Shown here piece after piece: positions 39,864 through 50,657 of a DNA stretch of 64,000 nt (the stretch's first letter is position 1; the number at the start of each line of letters is the position of its first letter). Location of the stretch: contig JAGYVD010000009.1 of the NCBI GenBank assembly GCA_021209875.1, forward strand, positions 2,790,001 to 2,854,000, written 5' to 3'. Origin of the DNA: Rosellinia necatrix. Its lineage: Eukaryota; Ascomycota; Sordariomycetes; Xylariales; Xylariaceae. The position numbers and the translations under genes were made by a program. The notes below the pieces were generated by a model. It was not told where the DNA came from, did no database searches, and saw nothing but the letters and a program-made list of their open reading frames with translations.

Positions 39864-40196
39864 TATACCGGGCTTAGAAAATACCTTCCAATGACCTCAT
39901 TGGTTGGCGGGTCATTTTACGTAGTCTTATCGCCGGAAACAATTTCTTATAGGCCTTACAGCTACAACTAGACTTCTTGCCCCCTGTCGCAGAGGTGGGT
40001 CTTACTGCCAGACCGTTTAGACTTACTGCCGGCCCGTCCGGGTTTATTAAGGTCTTATTGCTAGCTTATAGGACATCTTTTTTGCCTTACGCGCCCGGGA
40101 TTTGAACCTACTACCTAAAGATCACTTGGTTATAGCTTACGTAAGCGGTGGCCAGGCCTATGCGTCCGATCTTTACATGCACTCTACTGCACTATT

Positions 40197-40315
40197 TGCT
40201 ACAGAAAAGGATGGGGACCAACTGGTTAGTTGGCTGTTCAGGTATTACAGGCTAAGTAGGGCCACTTATTTCTGTCTATTTTCTATTTAGTTCCTACCCC
40301 TGGCATACTGTAGCA
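40197..40315. repeat. TRIM-like element, right 119-bp terminal repeat
   Basis: Same length and ends as the left copy. Followed directly by the TTAAA target duplication. Confidence 0.93.
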
Positions 40316-40711
40316 TTAAACTTAAGTAAAAATAATAACTAACAATTTAAATAATATAATAAAATAGTTATTAATTTAAATTAACTATAAAACAGTATTA
40401 CATATATTTAATACTGCTTATATTATAATAAACATATATATTAAAACAGTTAAAAACTTTAAGCAACTTATATAAAAATTACTTTTATTTATTAACTTTA
40501 TTTTTAAATTTATTTAATTAATAAATAAAAACAGAAGATTTAAAAAGCAGCAAGTTAAAACATTAAAATTTAAAATAAATAAAAAGCTTTAAAACGCTTT
40601 AATATTATAAATAAATTAACTAATATTAAACAAAATAAATCGATAAATTAAACTTTTTAAAAAGCTATTTAATAATATAATAAATAAAAAGTTTTATAAT
40701 ATAATACTTTT

Positions 40712-40895
40712 AGTAAGGTTTACTAGGGGTAGTGTGGTTAAGTCTGTAAAAGTGTGATGTAGATTAGATGGAGGCTTCTGGTCCCGCAGGGACCAGAAGC
40801 CTTTTAGGCTAGGTTACCTTATCTAAGCTACACAATCCTTATCTAGCTAGCTCCGCTAGCTAGATAAGGAGCCCCCCCCTTTCCTGACTGTGTCA
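40712..40895. mobile_element. GC-normal 184-bp insert with two perfect hairpins
   Basis: A second island of ordinary composition inside the A/T block. It contains a 13-bp perfect stem with a 3-base loop (40773-40785 with 40789-40801) and a 15-bp perfect stem with a 3-base loop (40837-40851 with 40855-40869). A possible 6-base target duplication ACTTTT flanks it (40706-40711 and 40896-40901), though the poly-T context weakens this. On the minus strand its end reads TGACACAG, like an LTR start, so it could be a solo or truncated LTR of another family, or a small structured non-autonomous element. No coding frame. Confidence 0.55.
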
Positions 40896-42326
40896 ACTTT
40901 TTTTTATATTAACAAGTTAGCAGCAAAACAATACTACATATAAAAATAACTTAATAAACTTAAGCAAAATTAAAAAGTTTTGCTTAAAAAAGCTTATTAT
41001 AAAAGCAAAAAAAATAAAACGAAACTAAAAAAAGCTTTATAAATATTATAAAAAAGCTGGCTATTATATGCATGCCTGTTTTTATAAGCTAATAAAAAAG
41101 TCCTGATTAAAAAGCGCTACTTAAATAAATAAAAGCTTGGTTAGTTTAAAAAACAAGTAAGCTTTAGCAAAAAACGCAGCTAAAAGCAAAAAAAAAATAT
41201 ATATAAAAATAAAAAATTAAAACCTATATATAAAAACAATAAAACTTAATATATTTTTAAGTTTTAAAATTAATATATAATATAACAATTAAAAGCTAAT
41301 TTTATTTAAAACATTAATTAACTTAAAATATTTTTTACTTAGCTTTATTAATATAAACTTTACGTTATTATATAACTTTTTTTTAATTTAAGCTTTACAA
41401 CTAAAACTGCTCCGACTTATAAACAGAACATTAGCAAAAATAATAACTAAATATTATAAAATAAAATATACGCTAGCTAAACATATTAAAAAGATCTTAT
41501 TATATATATAGCTTTTATTAAGCTTAAATATTATATTAAAGTTGCTATAGCTGTGCTAATATAACTTTAATATTAACTAAACAAAAAAAACCTTACGAAT
41601 TAAAAGCAAAAAAGTAGCAGAAATATAAAAGTTTAAACCTAATATATTACGTCTAGAGAGGCTATTAATAAAAAAATAAACAGCTATTAGACTAAAAACT
41701 ATACAACTTTTTAACGCTTTTAATTTCCTGCTGTTATATAAAACACTAAACATTTAAATTAAATATATAATAATAAAAAAGTTTATTAAAGTTATAAATA
41801 TAATATAAACAACAAAAGCTAAAAAAAAAAGCAATAAAATATAATACTTAGCAAACATATTAATAATAAACATATTTTTAAAAATAATCTAACATATTTT
41901 TATAAAAAAAGACCTAGCTAAAAAAACAGTAATACTAAAGCAACTTAAAAACTATTATAACTAAATATAAAAAACATTATAGCTTAAAAAAATTAAAAAA
42001 AAAACATATAAAAATATTTAAAAAAAAAAAAACTTATAACTAAAAATAAAATCTACGTTAAACTACTAAAAAAATATTATAATTTTATTAACGTTTTTTT
42101 ATTAATAAATATAAAAAAACTACTACTATATAAACCTTTTAATTATAAAATAAATTTAATGCTTAAAACAATATTACTAAATTATTAAACAAAACTAATA
42201 TTATAACAAAAACTATTTATTATATAAAAATATTTAAACAAATATTTAACAAAAAGATTTATTAAGCTAAACAACTTATTAATAACTGCGCTTATATTAT
42301 TAACTAAAAAACCTAAAAAAAATATT

Positions 42327-42906
42327 AAAGTTTATATAAACTATAAAAAATTAAACAACGTTATAGTTAAAAATTGCTACTTAATCTTTTTAATATAAAA
42401 AACCTTAAATATATTATATAAAACTAAAGTTTATATAAAACTAAATATTATAACAACGTTTAACTACTTTTAAATCGTTTTTAACAACAAATAAAAAACA
42501 GCGTTTATTATTAAGCTAAGCTTATTTAAATATTTAATAGCTAACTTCAGTATAATAAAAACTTTTAGCTTATTTTAATATTATATAAACAATATATTTT
42601 TAATATATTAAACAAATATATTACTACATATTTAAATAATATATTAATCTATAGCAACTTATAAAAAAATATAAGCAATATATATACGATATGTTTATAA
42701 AACTAATTAAAGCAGGACTTATTATAAATATTATTAAATATAAATTTAATATTATTAAAACAAAATATTTTAGTTTTATAATATTTATAAACAGAATTAA
42801 TATAAACTTAGCAAAAATATAAGCAATTAAAAAATAAAAACTACTATAAACGCTAAAAAATTTATAACGGTTTATCAGCTTTATAAACTATTACCGCTGT
42901 TTTATT
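42327..42906 (+). pseudogene. Decayed Gypsy reverse transcriptase / RNase H region
   Basis: Readable blocks on the plus strand: KVYINYKKLNNVIVKNCY from 42327; TKVYIKLNIITTFN from 42423; the catalytic YLDD box decayed to YLNN within TYLNNILIYSN at 42626-42658; and FINYYRCFI at 42880-42906, equivalent to the NYYRRFI block after reverse transcriptase in Gypsy pol. Asp-to-Asn and Gln-to-stop changes are those expected from G-to-A and C-to-T mutation. The blocks lie in different frames, so at least two frameshifts have also accumulated. Not functional. It fixes the element as Gypsy-type and its orientation as plus. Confidence 0.8.
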
Positions 42907-45900
42907 TAAAGCTTTTTTTTAATCGCCTGCTTTTTAACAAAGTTAATAAGCAGGCACAGCTGGCCAGGCTTGCTATTAGCAAACAAAATAACAACGTTTA
43001 AAAAATTAAAAAAAGCTTTTATAAAAATACTTGTTTTAGCTTATTATAACCTAATATATAAAACTATTATAAAAATAAATGCTTTAAATTAAGCATTAAA
43101 AAAAGTTTTATATTAAAACAAACTAACAAAAAAATAACACTTGATCGCTTTTTTTTTAATAAAATATACCTTTATAAAATATAACTATAAAATTTATAAT
43201 AAAAAACTACTTACTATTATAAAAGCTTTTAAAAAATAATAACCAGAACTATAAAGCTATAAAAACGTAGTAAAAATAATTATAAACTATAAAAGCTTTT
43301 AATATTTTATTATTATAAAGCTTTTAAATTAAAAACAAGTTTGCTAGTCAGAATTTTTTAATAACTTTAAGTTTTAAATTATATATAAACTAGGCTATAA
43401 AGCTATTATTTTTAATATTTTATTTTAAAAACTAAACGACCAACTAGCAAAAAAAAACAGATTTAAAAATAACCAGCTTATAAACCGATTATAAATACTG
43501 CTTTTAAAAAACAAATAAAAAAAAAAAACTAAGCTTTTTATAAAATTATATGCATTTATTAGCAAAAAAATAACAAATATATTAATAAATAAAGCTTATA
43601 AACATTTTTAAACAGCTTATAAAATAATAAAAGCTATTAAATTACTGCAGGCTTGCTTTTTATTCTGCTATTTAAAAAAAAATTTTTAAATAGCTTTAGC
43701 AAACTATAAAATAAAAAAAAAACATATATATATAAAAAGCCAGGTTTTTATTTTAAACTATAAAGTAATACAAACTAAAATTATTAACTAAACTTATACT
43801 GCAGCGCTAGCAGGTTATTTTAACAAGTTTAAAACATAAAACTTGCTTTAAAAAACATATATTTAGCTTAATATATTATAAAATATAGCTATATTTATTA
43901 AAAGCTGCTATTTTTATTAAAAAACTAAAAATTTTTAAATAATATTAACAAAGTTTTTAAAACTTTTGTTAATATTTTTTAAACTATAGGCAGATATATT
44001 AATAAATTATATTAAGCTATTATTAGCCTGCTAATAAAACAAAATAAAATATTAGCACGTGCTAATAATAATAAACAAGCTTATTAAAATAAAACATTTT
44101 ATAGCTGTTTTAAATATAAAAGCAATTATATTTATAAACGTTTTTATATTAAAAATGTTCCGGTTATATAAAGCTTTAAAAACTATAATTTTAAATAAAA
44201 GATTTTAATTTATGTTTATATTTTAAAAAGAACTAAATTGCAGACTAGGCATATAGCTTAAAATATTAACAGTATATTATTTAAAAACTAACAGTTAAAC
44301 AGAAATAATTAACGCTATAATAGAATAATACTTTCAGGTATATTGTAGCTATTATTAAAACAATTAAATAAACTAGCTATTATTTAACAAATTTATAATA
44401 AATAACCAGACCTTAAAAACAACCGGACTTAGTTTATTTTTTATTAACTACAGCTAGCACTTTTTAATAAGCATAAAACTTTTTAAAAACTTTATTAAAT
44501 ATAAAATAAAAACTTAATAAAATAAGTTTTTAATAGCAGAAAATATAATTAACAAAATTTAAAAAATAATAAAAAAAACTAAAACGTTTATAAATAAAGC
44601 TTAAAACTAATATACTATTTTAGCAGATATATACTATTTAAATGCTCTAGCTTATAAAACTAAAAACAAAATATAAATTAGCACTAAAAATATATAAATA
44701 ACGCGACTTTTTTTAAAACTAGCGGATAAATAAATTAGCTTTTTTAAAATAACTAAAGTTTACTAACGATTAATAGCTATATAGCTTTTAAAGCAATATA
44801 ATATTTTTTTTGGTTTTTATATTTTATTATTACAGCTTGTATAATTTAAGCTAAAAAAACAGAACTTAATTAATAAACAACATAATAATAAAACAAATAG
44901 CATTATTTTATTAAAAAAAAACAACAGAAAAAAAACAAAATAGCTATTTAAAACTATTTTAGACTTAAAACGCTAACTATTTAAAAAACTAATATATAAG
45001 ATCTAATAGCCAGCTTTTTATAAACTAATATAAAAACCAGCGAAAAATCTAGAAAAATATAATATAAAACTATAAGCGTTTTATAAAACAAACTTAAAAA
45101 AACCAGGCCTTTTAAAATAGCTCTAAAAACAAGCATAACTACACTTTTAAAAAAGAAGAAAAAAAGGGACATATATACTTAATTCTACAGGTTATATAAA
45201 AAGAAGCATTAATAAAAAAAAAAAAAAAAAAATAAAACGCTAATATTTACACGCCGCAGCAAAAATAAAACAAAGTTATCATAAAAGCAAAAATAAAATA
45301 AACTATAAATAAAACGCCGTTAATAAGTTCTATTAAAAATATATAATATAGAGGGCAAACGGAGGCCAAAAAAACCTAAAAATAAACAGCTAATAAAAAA
45401 AAAACTAAAAAGCTATACTATATATTAAAAAAACTTTAAAAAAAACTAACGTAATAATAAAAACATAACAATAAAATAAAGCTATAAAAATAATTATTAA
45501 TAAAATTAAAACTTATATATTTAAAAGTTTAAAAAAGTTTAAAAACTTTTATATTATTTAGCTTTAATAATACCAGCGCTAAAATAACACAGTTAAATTT
45601 TAACAAAAAAATTTTATAAAGCTTTTGCTACAACAGTATTATTAAGCTTATTAGCCCGCGCTTTATTAATAATTTTAAACTAAAAAATTAATATTTTAAT
45701 ATTAACTTGCTATAAAAAAGTTAATATAAAAAAGCTTATAATAAAAATATTTATAAAATTTTTTTTAGCGATTTATTAAACAGCAGCTTTTATATCGCTA
45801 AAAAAAAAACCAAAAAGCTGCTTATTTTTTTAAGCTGTAATAGTAGCAATATTTTTATAATAAAAAAACAGCTAAATAAAAAAAATAAGTTAGCAGTAAA

Positions 45901-46686
45901 AAATTAAAAAAATATTATAAGCTTGTTTATAAAACTATTAAAAAATATATTAAAAAATAATAAAAAAAAAACGAAAAAAAAACAAAACATATTATTTTTA
46001 TTTTTTTAGCGCTAGCTAAAAAGTGCTGCTTATAGCACTTTTTTTTTATATTTTTAAAAAAAAAAACTAAATTAACGTATAGTTTACTAAAACAGCAGCA
46101 AAGCTTAAACAAAAAATTATATTTTTAGTCTAGCAGCGCGTCGTTATTATTAGCTTTTTTTTTTTTTAAAAAACTAAAAACAGCTGTATTAAATAAAAAT
46201 CGCTATTAAATTAGCAGCGTTACTTAATATAACTAAAATAGTTTAACAGCTATAGATTAATATTTAAAGCAAAAAAATTTAAAACATAATAACAAAAAAA
46301 CAGCAGGTAAATATATATTTATAAACTTGCAAATATTTTTACGTTTTATATATTATTAATATTTAATAATCTTTTTATTAATAAAAAAGCAGCAAACGTG
46401 CAACTTAGCTGCTTTTTAAATAATAAAGCCGCTTTTTTAATACTTTTACGTTTAAATATGCAAATAATAAAAATAAAAGTTTTTTTTTGCAAAAACTAAA
46501 TAATAAAAAAGCATAAAAAACAGTAAAACAAAAACAGAAAAAAAAAAAATAAAGCAAAAAGTTTTTTAAAAGCAAAAAAAGCAAGATAAAAACAGGACAA
46601 TAAAAAAAAAATCTTAAAAAAACTAAAAAAAAAAAATTAAAAATAAATAAATTAAAAAAATATTTATATTTAAAAGCAGCAAGCAA

Positions 46687-46914
46687 GCTTTATATTGCCG
46701 GCGACTTATGTTTAAAAAAAAATAAAAAAAGCGCATACTTAGCAGTTTAAAAAAAAAAAACATATTATATAGCACTTATTTTATAAAAAACAGCGTATAA
46801 GCTTTATATTGCTACAGATTTATTTTTAAAAAAAAACAAAAAAAACGCTTATTTAACAGTTTAAAAAAAAAAAATATATTATACAGCACTTATTTTATAA
46901 CGCTAAAGTTTTAA
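46687..46914. repeat. Two tandem copies of a 114-base unit inside the retrotransposon
   Basis: Copies start at 46687 and 46801 with GCTTTATATTGC and share an A-rich core and the block AGCACTTATTTTATAA. Differences are mainly transitions, so the duplication predates most of the RIP. Confidence 0.75.
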
Positions 46915-46990
46915 AAAAAATATTTAGCTACTACTTATTAAAGATTTTATTTTATAAATAAAAACATTTATAGTTTAAAAAAAAAAGTAC

Positions 46991-47152
46991 TATTATAGAA
47001 CTAGTTTTAACTTAAAAATTTTATTAAAACATAAGCTAAAATACTATATATAAAAAAAACAAATAGCTAGCAACTAATTAAGCAAAAAGTTTTCCCTTTT
47101 TATATAATAATATAAGTTATTTCTAGAACTACCAGCAGTAAGAACTGTAACA
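46991..47152 (+). repeat. Right LTR (inner part RIP-mutated, outer part unmutated)
   Basis: Mirror image of the left LTR. It is mutated up to about 47086 and unmutated from about 47094. The N-terminal half of the host ATPase gene reads across its outer end and stops at 47100-47102. Confidence 0.93.
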
Positions 47153-47153
47153 C

Positions 47154-47990
47154 TTTTAAAGTCTGCAGCAAGAGTTTTGCCTGCTCCATTGTTTCAGGAT
47201 CAATTTCCTCTTCGCTAAGTTTAGTATAGCGCTCCATCCGATGGAACAGTCCTATAAAGTTAGGGGATAGTCTCCCCGACATAGCAGGATGTATAGTGGC
47301 TCTCGAGTGGCCAATAACTGCTCCAGGGTAGTTCTCCAAGACTCGCGAAAGAAAGCCACAGAGCTTAGAGCCATGAATATCGAATTTGAACATTGACCAA
47401 CCCCCTTCGCCGCTCCTTTCCATATACTCCACAATGGCATATGCTGCATAGGTACCTTCGACTGAATCTCCGGCGTTGTGGACCAAGGCGGCTGCCTCTC
47501 CGTCGTCAGGGGCGTCCTCCCATCTGGAGTTATTCTTGAATAAACGCCTGATTTCAGAGCGCGACCCGAGGAGTATATTTGGACCGATGCCACCTATCCT
47601 GCCTGTTTCTCCGTCGGGAGCGAGCACTGAATTGGCCTCGCTGTCACCTGCAACAGGCTGACGATTATGTATCTGGGTTTCTGAGCGGTCCCGTAACTTG
47701 GACCTTTGAGCTCTATCTCTATTATCAACTGTCGAAAGATCGATAGTATTATAGGGTAGGTTGAATTCATCTAGTTTTGAATGAACGAGGGCAGATGTAA
47801 ACCCCTCATTATTGTGATCTGCGCCATTCTCCGAGAGAAGCTGAACGATTGATCTATATCCCTTTAGGATCGCTATTGACAGAGGAGTTCCAAGCCGCTC
47901 ATCGTATACGTTGGGGTCGCAGCCTTCTTCAAGAAGGGTCCGAGTCAGCTCTTCGTTACCAAATAAGACTGCGATATGAAGGGATGCCAT
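47154..47990 (-). pseudogene. N-terminal half of the ankyrin-DUF7025-AAA ATPase gene
   Basis: 279 codons from ATG 47990. Ankyrin repeats come first: LHIAVLFGNEELTRTLLEEG, then GTPLSIAILKGYRSIVQLLSENGAD. Later sequence matches the region that precedes DUF7025 in fungal AAA proteins: SKLCGFLSRVLENYPG..., FHRMERYTKLSEEEIDPETMEQAKLLLQTLK. The frame then runs into the retrotransposon LTR at 47152 and ends after 18 foreign residues. The exon ends in phase 0, and the other half (38854) starts in phase 0 after an acceptor, so the two halves join in frame to about 793 residues. Insertion was at or just inside an intron. Whether either half is still expressed is unknown; a truncated ankyrin protein of about 296 residues is possible. 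Confidence 0.82.
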
Positions 47991-48603
47991 GGTGATTGCA
48001 GTGAAAAATCAACGTTAATTCATTCGAGAAGAGAGAAGGGGCTCGAATGAACACATGCTTTGTTCGAATGGCTAGTTCATGTAAGCCTGCTGTCTGGGCC
48101 CCAATACCTAGGCAATCGATCGCGTCGAAGCAGGCAATCAATAAATGTGTTGGTACCAACCACTAGCTGCATGTCACATTGATATAGATAAAGCAATTTT
48201 GCGGAACGATGGAACTTTGACGACGCTGGGTATTATGTAGCGCTTTGGCTCCTGGCACATAGGTATAGCACATCCCCTGTATGCCGCCGCTGACGTGTGC
48301 TGCATAAATCACGTCTATGAGTAATTTTGAGCGCCCCAAAAAGGTGTGAACTTCCAAGCGACTGTTGATGCCTAACCTAAAGGCTAGCGAGCCGGGCGGT
48401 GCCTACAGAACATCCTCACACAAACAAGCTAAGAAACCATGATACAAGCGCCCTGCCACGATCTACTGATTTGAACAAGGAGGTCTGACGTGTATTGATT
48501 CAAGCCTATCCACGTGGGCAATTCAGGGGCTTCGTGTCACAACGAATGGTATCACGTCCCCGCGCACTGGCAGTGCTGACAATCTTCGGTAATAGTCATC
48601 GCG
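47991..48603. other. Intergenic region between the split ATPase gene and the HET pseudogene
   Basis: Holds the promoter of the minus-strand ankyrin gene. No further feature recognised; composition is normal right up to the gene. Confidence 0.5.
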
Positions 48604-49083
48604 TTGAGACTCATCCCGTCTCCCGGTGCCGATTACTGGAATATTCGAAATAACCTAGAATGTACAACTCTCTTGATCAATCAAAGCACCAAGTCAGGTT
48701 GCTTCGGCTACTTCCTGGCCATGGCTCCGGGGGGTGCCCATTGCGAGCTGTTCACCATGTCCCCAGATGAGCCAAGTGAGTTTGAGGCACTCTCTTATGT
48801 ATTGGGGGGGGGGGGTAAGGAGGACCCTGTACAGATCATTCTCGGTGGGCAGGTCAAAACCGTCACGAGAAACTTGGGGTCAGCGCTTCATCACCTGAGA
48901 AATGATGAAAAAGAGCGCGTGCTGTGGGTTGATGCCGTTTGTATAAATCAAGACGACTTTGACGAGCGTAGTTCCCAGGTGTATATGTTTCTACGCCATG
49001 AATAATGGTCGCGCATCTGGACGATTCAAGAAGCTGTCCTAGCCAAAACAGATTACATACTATCGTGGGAACACCTTACTTGA
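48604..49083 (+). pseudogene. HET (heterokaryon incompatibility) domain pseudogene fragment
   Basis: The frame contains HET landmarks: EFEALSYVLG (normally YVWG), VTRNLGSALHHLR and RVLWVDAVCINQDDFDERSSQVYMF. It then meets TAA after LRHE, continues in the same frame with WSRIWTIQEAVLA, and ends at TGA 49081. In intact HET domains several dozen residues separate the NQ...QV block from the W-SR-W-QE block; here they are nearly abutted, so an internal deletion plus a stop has broken the gene. A G10 run at 48807-48816 sits in the domain. HET proteins trigger cell death after fusion of unlike mycelia. Nothing follows downstream, so the C-terminus is also gone. Confidence 0.8.
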
Positions 49084-50657
49084 TCGAACCATCTCTGCGA
49101 ATGAAGTCAATAAAATAGGAGGCTTACCAGTCAGTAAACTTGAGAGACCCTCGGACGCGATGGTTAAAGCTACCCAATCATTAACTGCCGAAATTCTCAC
49201 TTTTCCACTTTCTCCCGTCTCCGTTTTCTTTCTGTGATGACAAGAACGGCAATATTGACGACGATGCTTTCTCTCGTCTACGTTTTCTTCTGCAACGACA
49301 ATAACGACGATAATTTCTCTCGATTTGCATTTTCTTTCGTTCGATTAATACCAGTTTCCTTAACGATAACGATAATAACAATACTTTCTCTATCTGCGCT
49401 TTTCAATCAACTTCTCCTCTACGCTTTCGCCTTTTCTACACTCTCGCCGTTGCAAATCATTGACGAGGTCGTACATATCCAGCCATGATCTGATTGGTAT
49501 GGCCGCAAATTTCAGAGAGCATGTCTACACGAACAGATGTTGTCAGACCTTGAGGTTTCTGAGAAACGGAGCAGGTGGTCTCACACGGGTCATACTGACA
49601 TTTTCATTGCCGCACAGGTACATGCGGATTTCCGACCAGGAAAAAAAATTCGGTTTCAATCAAGACAAGCCAAGTTGGTGAAAAGAATATTTGAATTTCC
49701 TGATCATGTATCCAAGGTAATTACGCGGCGGAGGTTTTTCATTTCTCGCAGAGGGTACATGGGATTGGCACCCCTTGGCATCGAAGTTGACGATCACGTA
49801 TGCGTTCTTGCTGGTAGTAAAGCGCCTTTTATTGTGCGATCCGTCTAGAAGAATGATGGCCAAGTGATCTCGCGACTCGTGTGCCGTCTACTAGGGGATT
49901 CATATGTTCATGGGCTTATGGATGGTGAAGCGTCAAGATTGGTGAATGGTGCCACGGCGCAACCCATGAGCTAGATAGGGGTACGAAGGCAGGAGGGGCG
50001 TTCAGGCGGCATGAAACAAGGCATAGTGTGCATGTCGGCTGTAGACAAAGCCCAAAGTGAGTTCTAATCATACTATGCCAGCAGGGGTGCGTCGTGCAAA
50101 CCGGGCGCTTGTCCTGAATGAAGTTATTGTAGACATGGAGACCAACCCTAGACGAGATCGCATCCTCTCAATCTCTTCGTCGATATTCGGTATTATGCCG
50201 ACTCGAATCAAAGTACGCATGGTCATTGAGCTCCGCTGTCTAACTCGTTCCCATCAATTAGTATTAGGTACCCCTTGGCAAGAGGGACTGAGTTTGTTAT
50301 AAATTACAATAATATCGGCCAGACGAGGGTGAGGCAGAAAAAGAATATGCCACCTAGCTTCATAATGGGTATATATTAAACTATCGTTTATTCATCTTTG
50401 TCTTTTCGTCTTCTCAGAAAAAAAAAAAAAAAAAGAAAAGCAAAAAAACGCTTAGAGGTGAGAATGGTATTCAGGAATCTGAAAGTCATCAAAGGCGTAT
50501 ACAGCCAGCCTCTGTACGTGGTCTACATGGCGCTTTCCCTAAACGCCGACCCCCTCCCATATCTATAAGACCCATGGACACACCGGCCCCCCCCGTTCTA
50601 AACATATCTATACAAAACGTCGGGTTTTTATGACGAACCGAGACCTGGCGATGGGTC
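49084..50657. other. Intergenic region with a degenerate pyrimidine-rich minisatellite
   Basis: 49196-49450 carries several diverged copies of a roughly 60-base unit built from TTTCTCTCGTCT-like and AACGACGATAA-like blocks. A poly-A tract lies at 50419-50436. No gene recognised; short ORFs are repeat-driven. Confidence 0.45.

Larger units (their letters stand above)
39745..40315. mobile_element. Nested TRIM-like miniature LTR element (571 bp)
   Basis: Two 119-bp direct repeats (39745-39863 and 40197-40315) begin TGCTACAG and end CTGTAGCA, perfect 8-base inverted ends. They flank a 333-bp internal segment with no coding frame. The element is bracketed by an exact TTAAA duplication (39740-39744 and 40316-40320). 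The repeats differ at a single base, a T/C in the TTAGTTCCTACC context. Size, structure and lack of coding capacity are those of terminal-repeat retrotransposons in miniature, which move with proteins from full-length elements. It keeps normal GC content inside heavily mutated DNA. Its ends resemble those of the surrounding Gypsy LTR (ACAG/CTGT), suggesting a related helper. Confidence 0.9.
38880..47152 (+). mobile_element. RIP-mutated Gypsy-type LTR retrotransposon (8,273 bp) inserted in the AAA gene
   Basis: Two 162-bp direct repeats (38880-39041 and 46991-47152) bound the element. Their ends are TGTCACAG and CTGTAACA, near-perfect inverted ends of the TG...CA type. Between them the DNA is overwhelmingly A/T with stops in every frame. 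Reverse-transcriptase and downstream pol remnants can be read on the plus strand at 42327-42906. Host DNA on both sides returns abruptly to normal composition. No clean target duplication is seen: five bases are TTTTC on the left and CTTTT on the right. All coding capacity is destroyed. Confidence 0.92.

Noticed and set aside
46405..46686. Phe-rich 93-codon minus-strand ORF, and similar ones at 44981-45172 and 45927-46112
   Set aside because: Poly-A/T sequence in the RIP-mutated element produces Phe/Lys/Leu runs by chance.
38983..47086. A/T block as mitochondrial insertion or centromere
   Set aside because: It has LTR ends, Gypsy reverse-transcriptase remnants and transition-only LTR differences, so a RIP-mutated retrotransposon explains it.
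38866..47160. Exact 5-bp target duplication of the large retrotransposon
   Set aside because: Flanks read TTTTC and CTTTT; only AAAA on the minus strand is shared and it is shifted by one base, so I do not claim a duplication.
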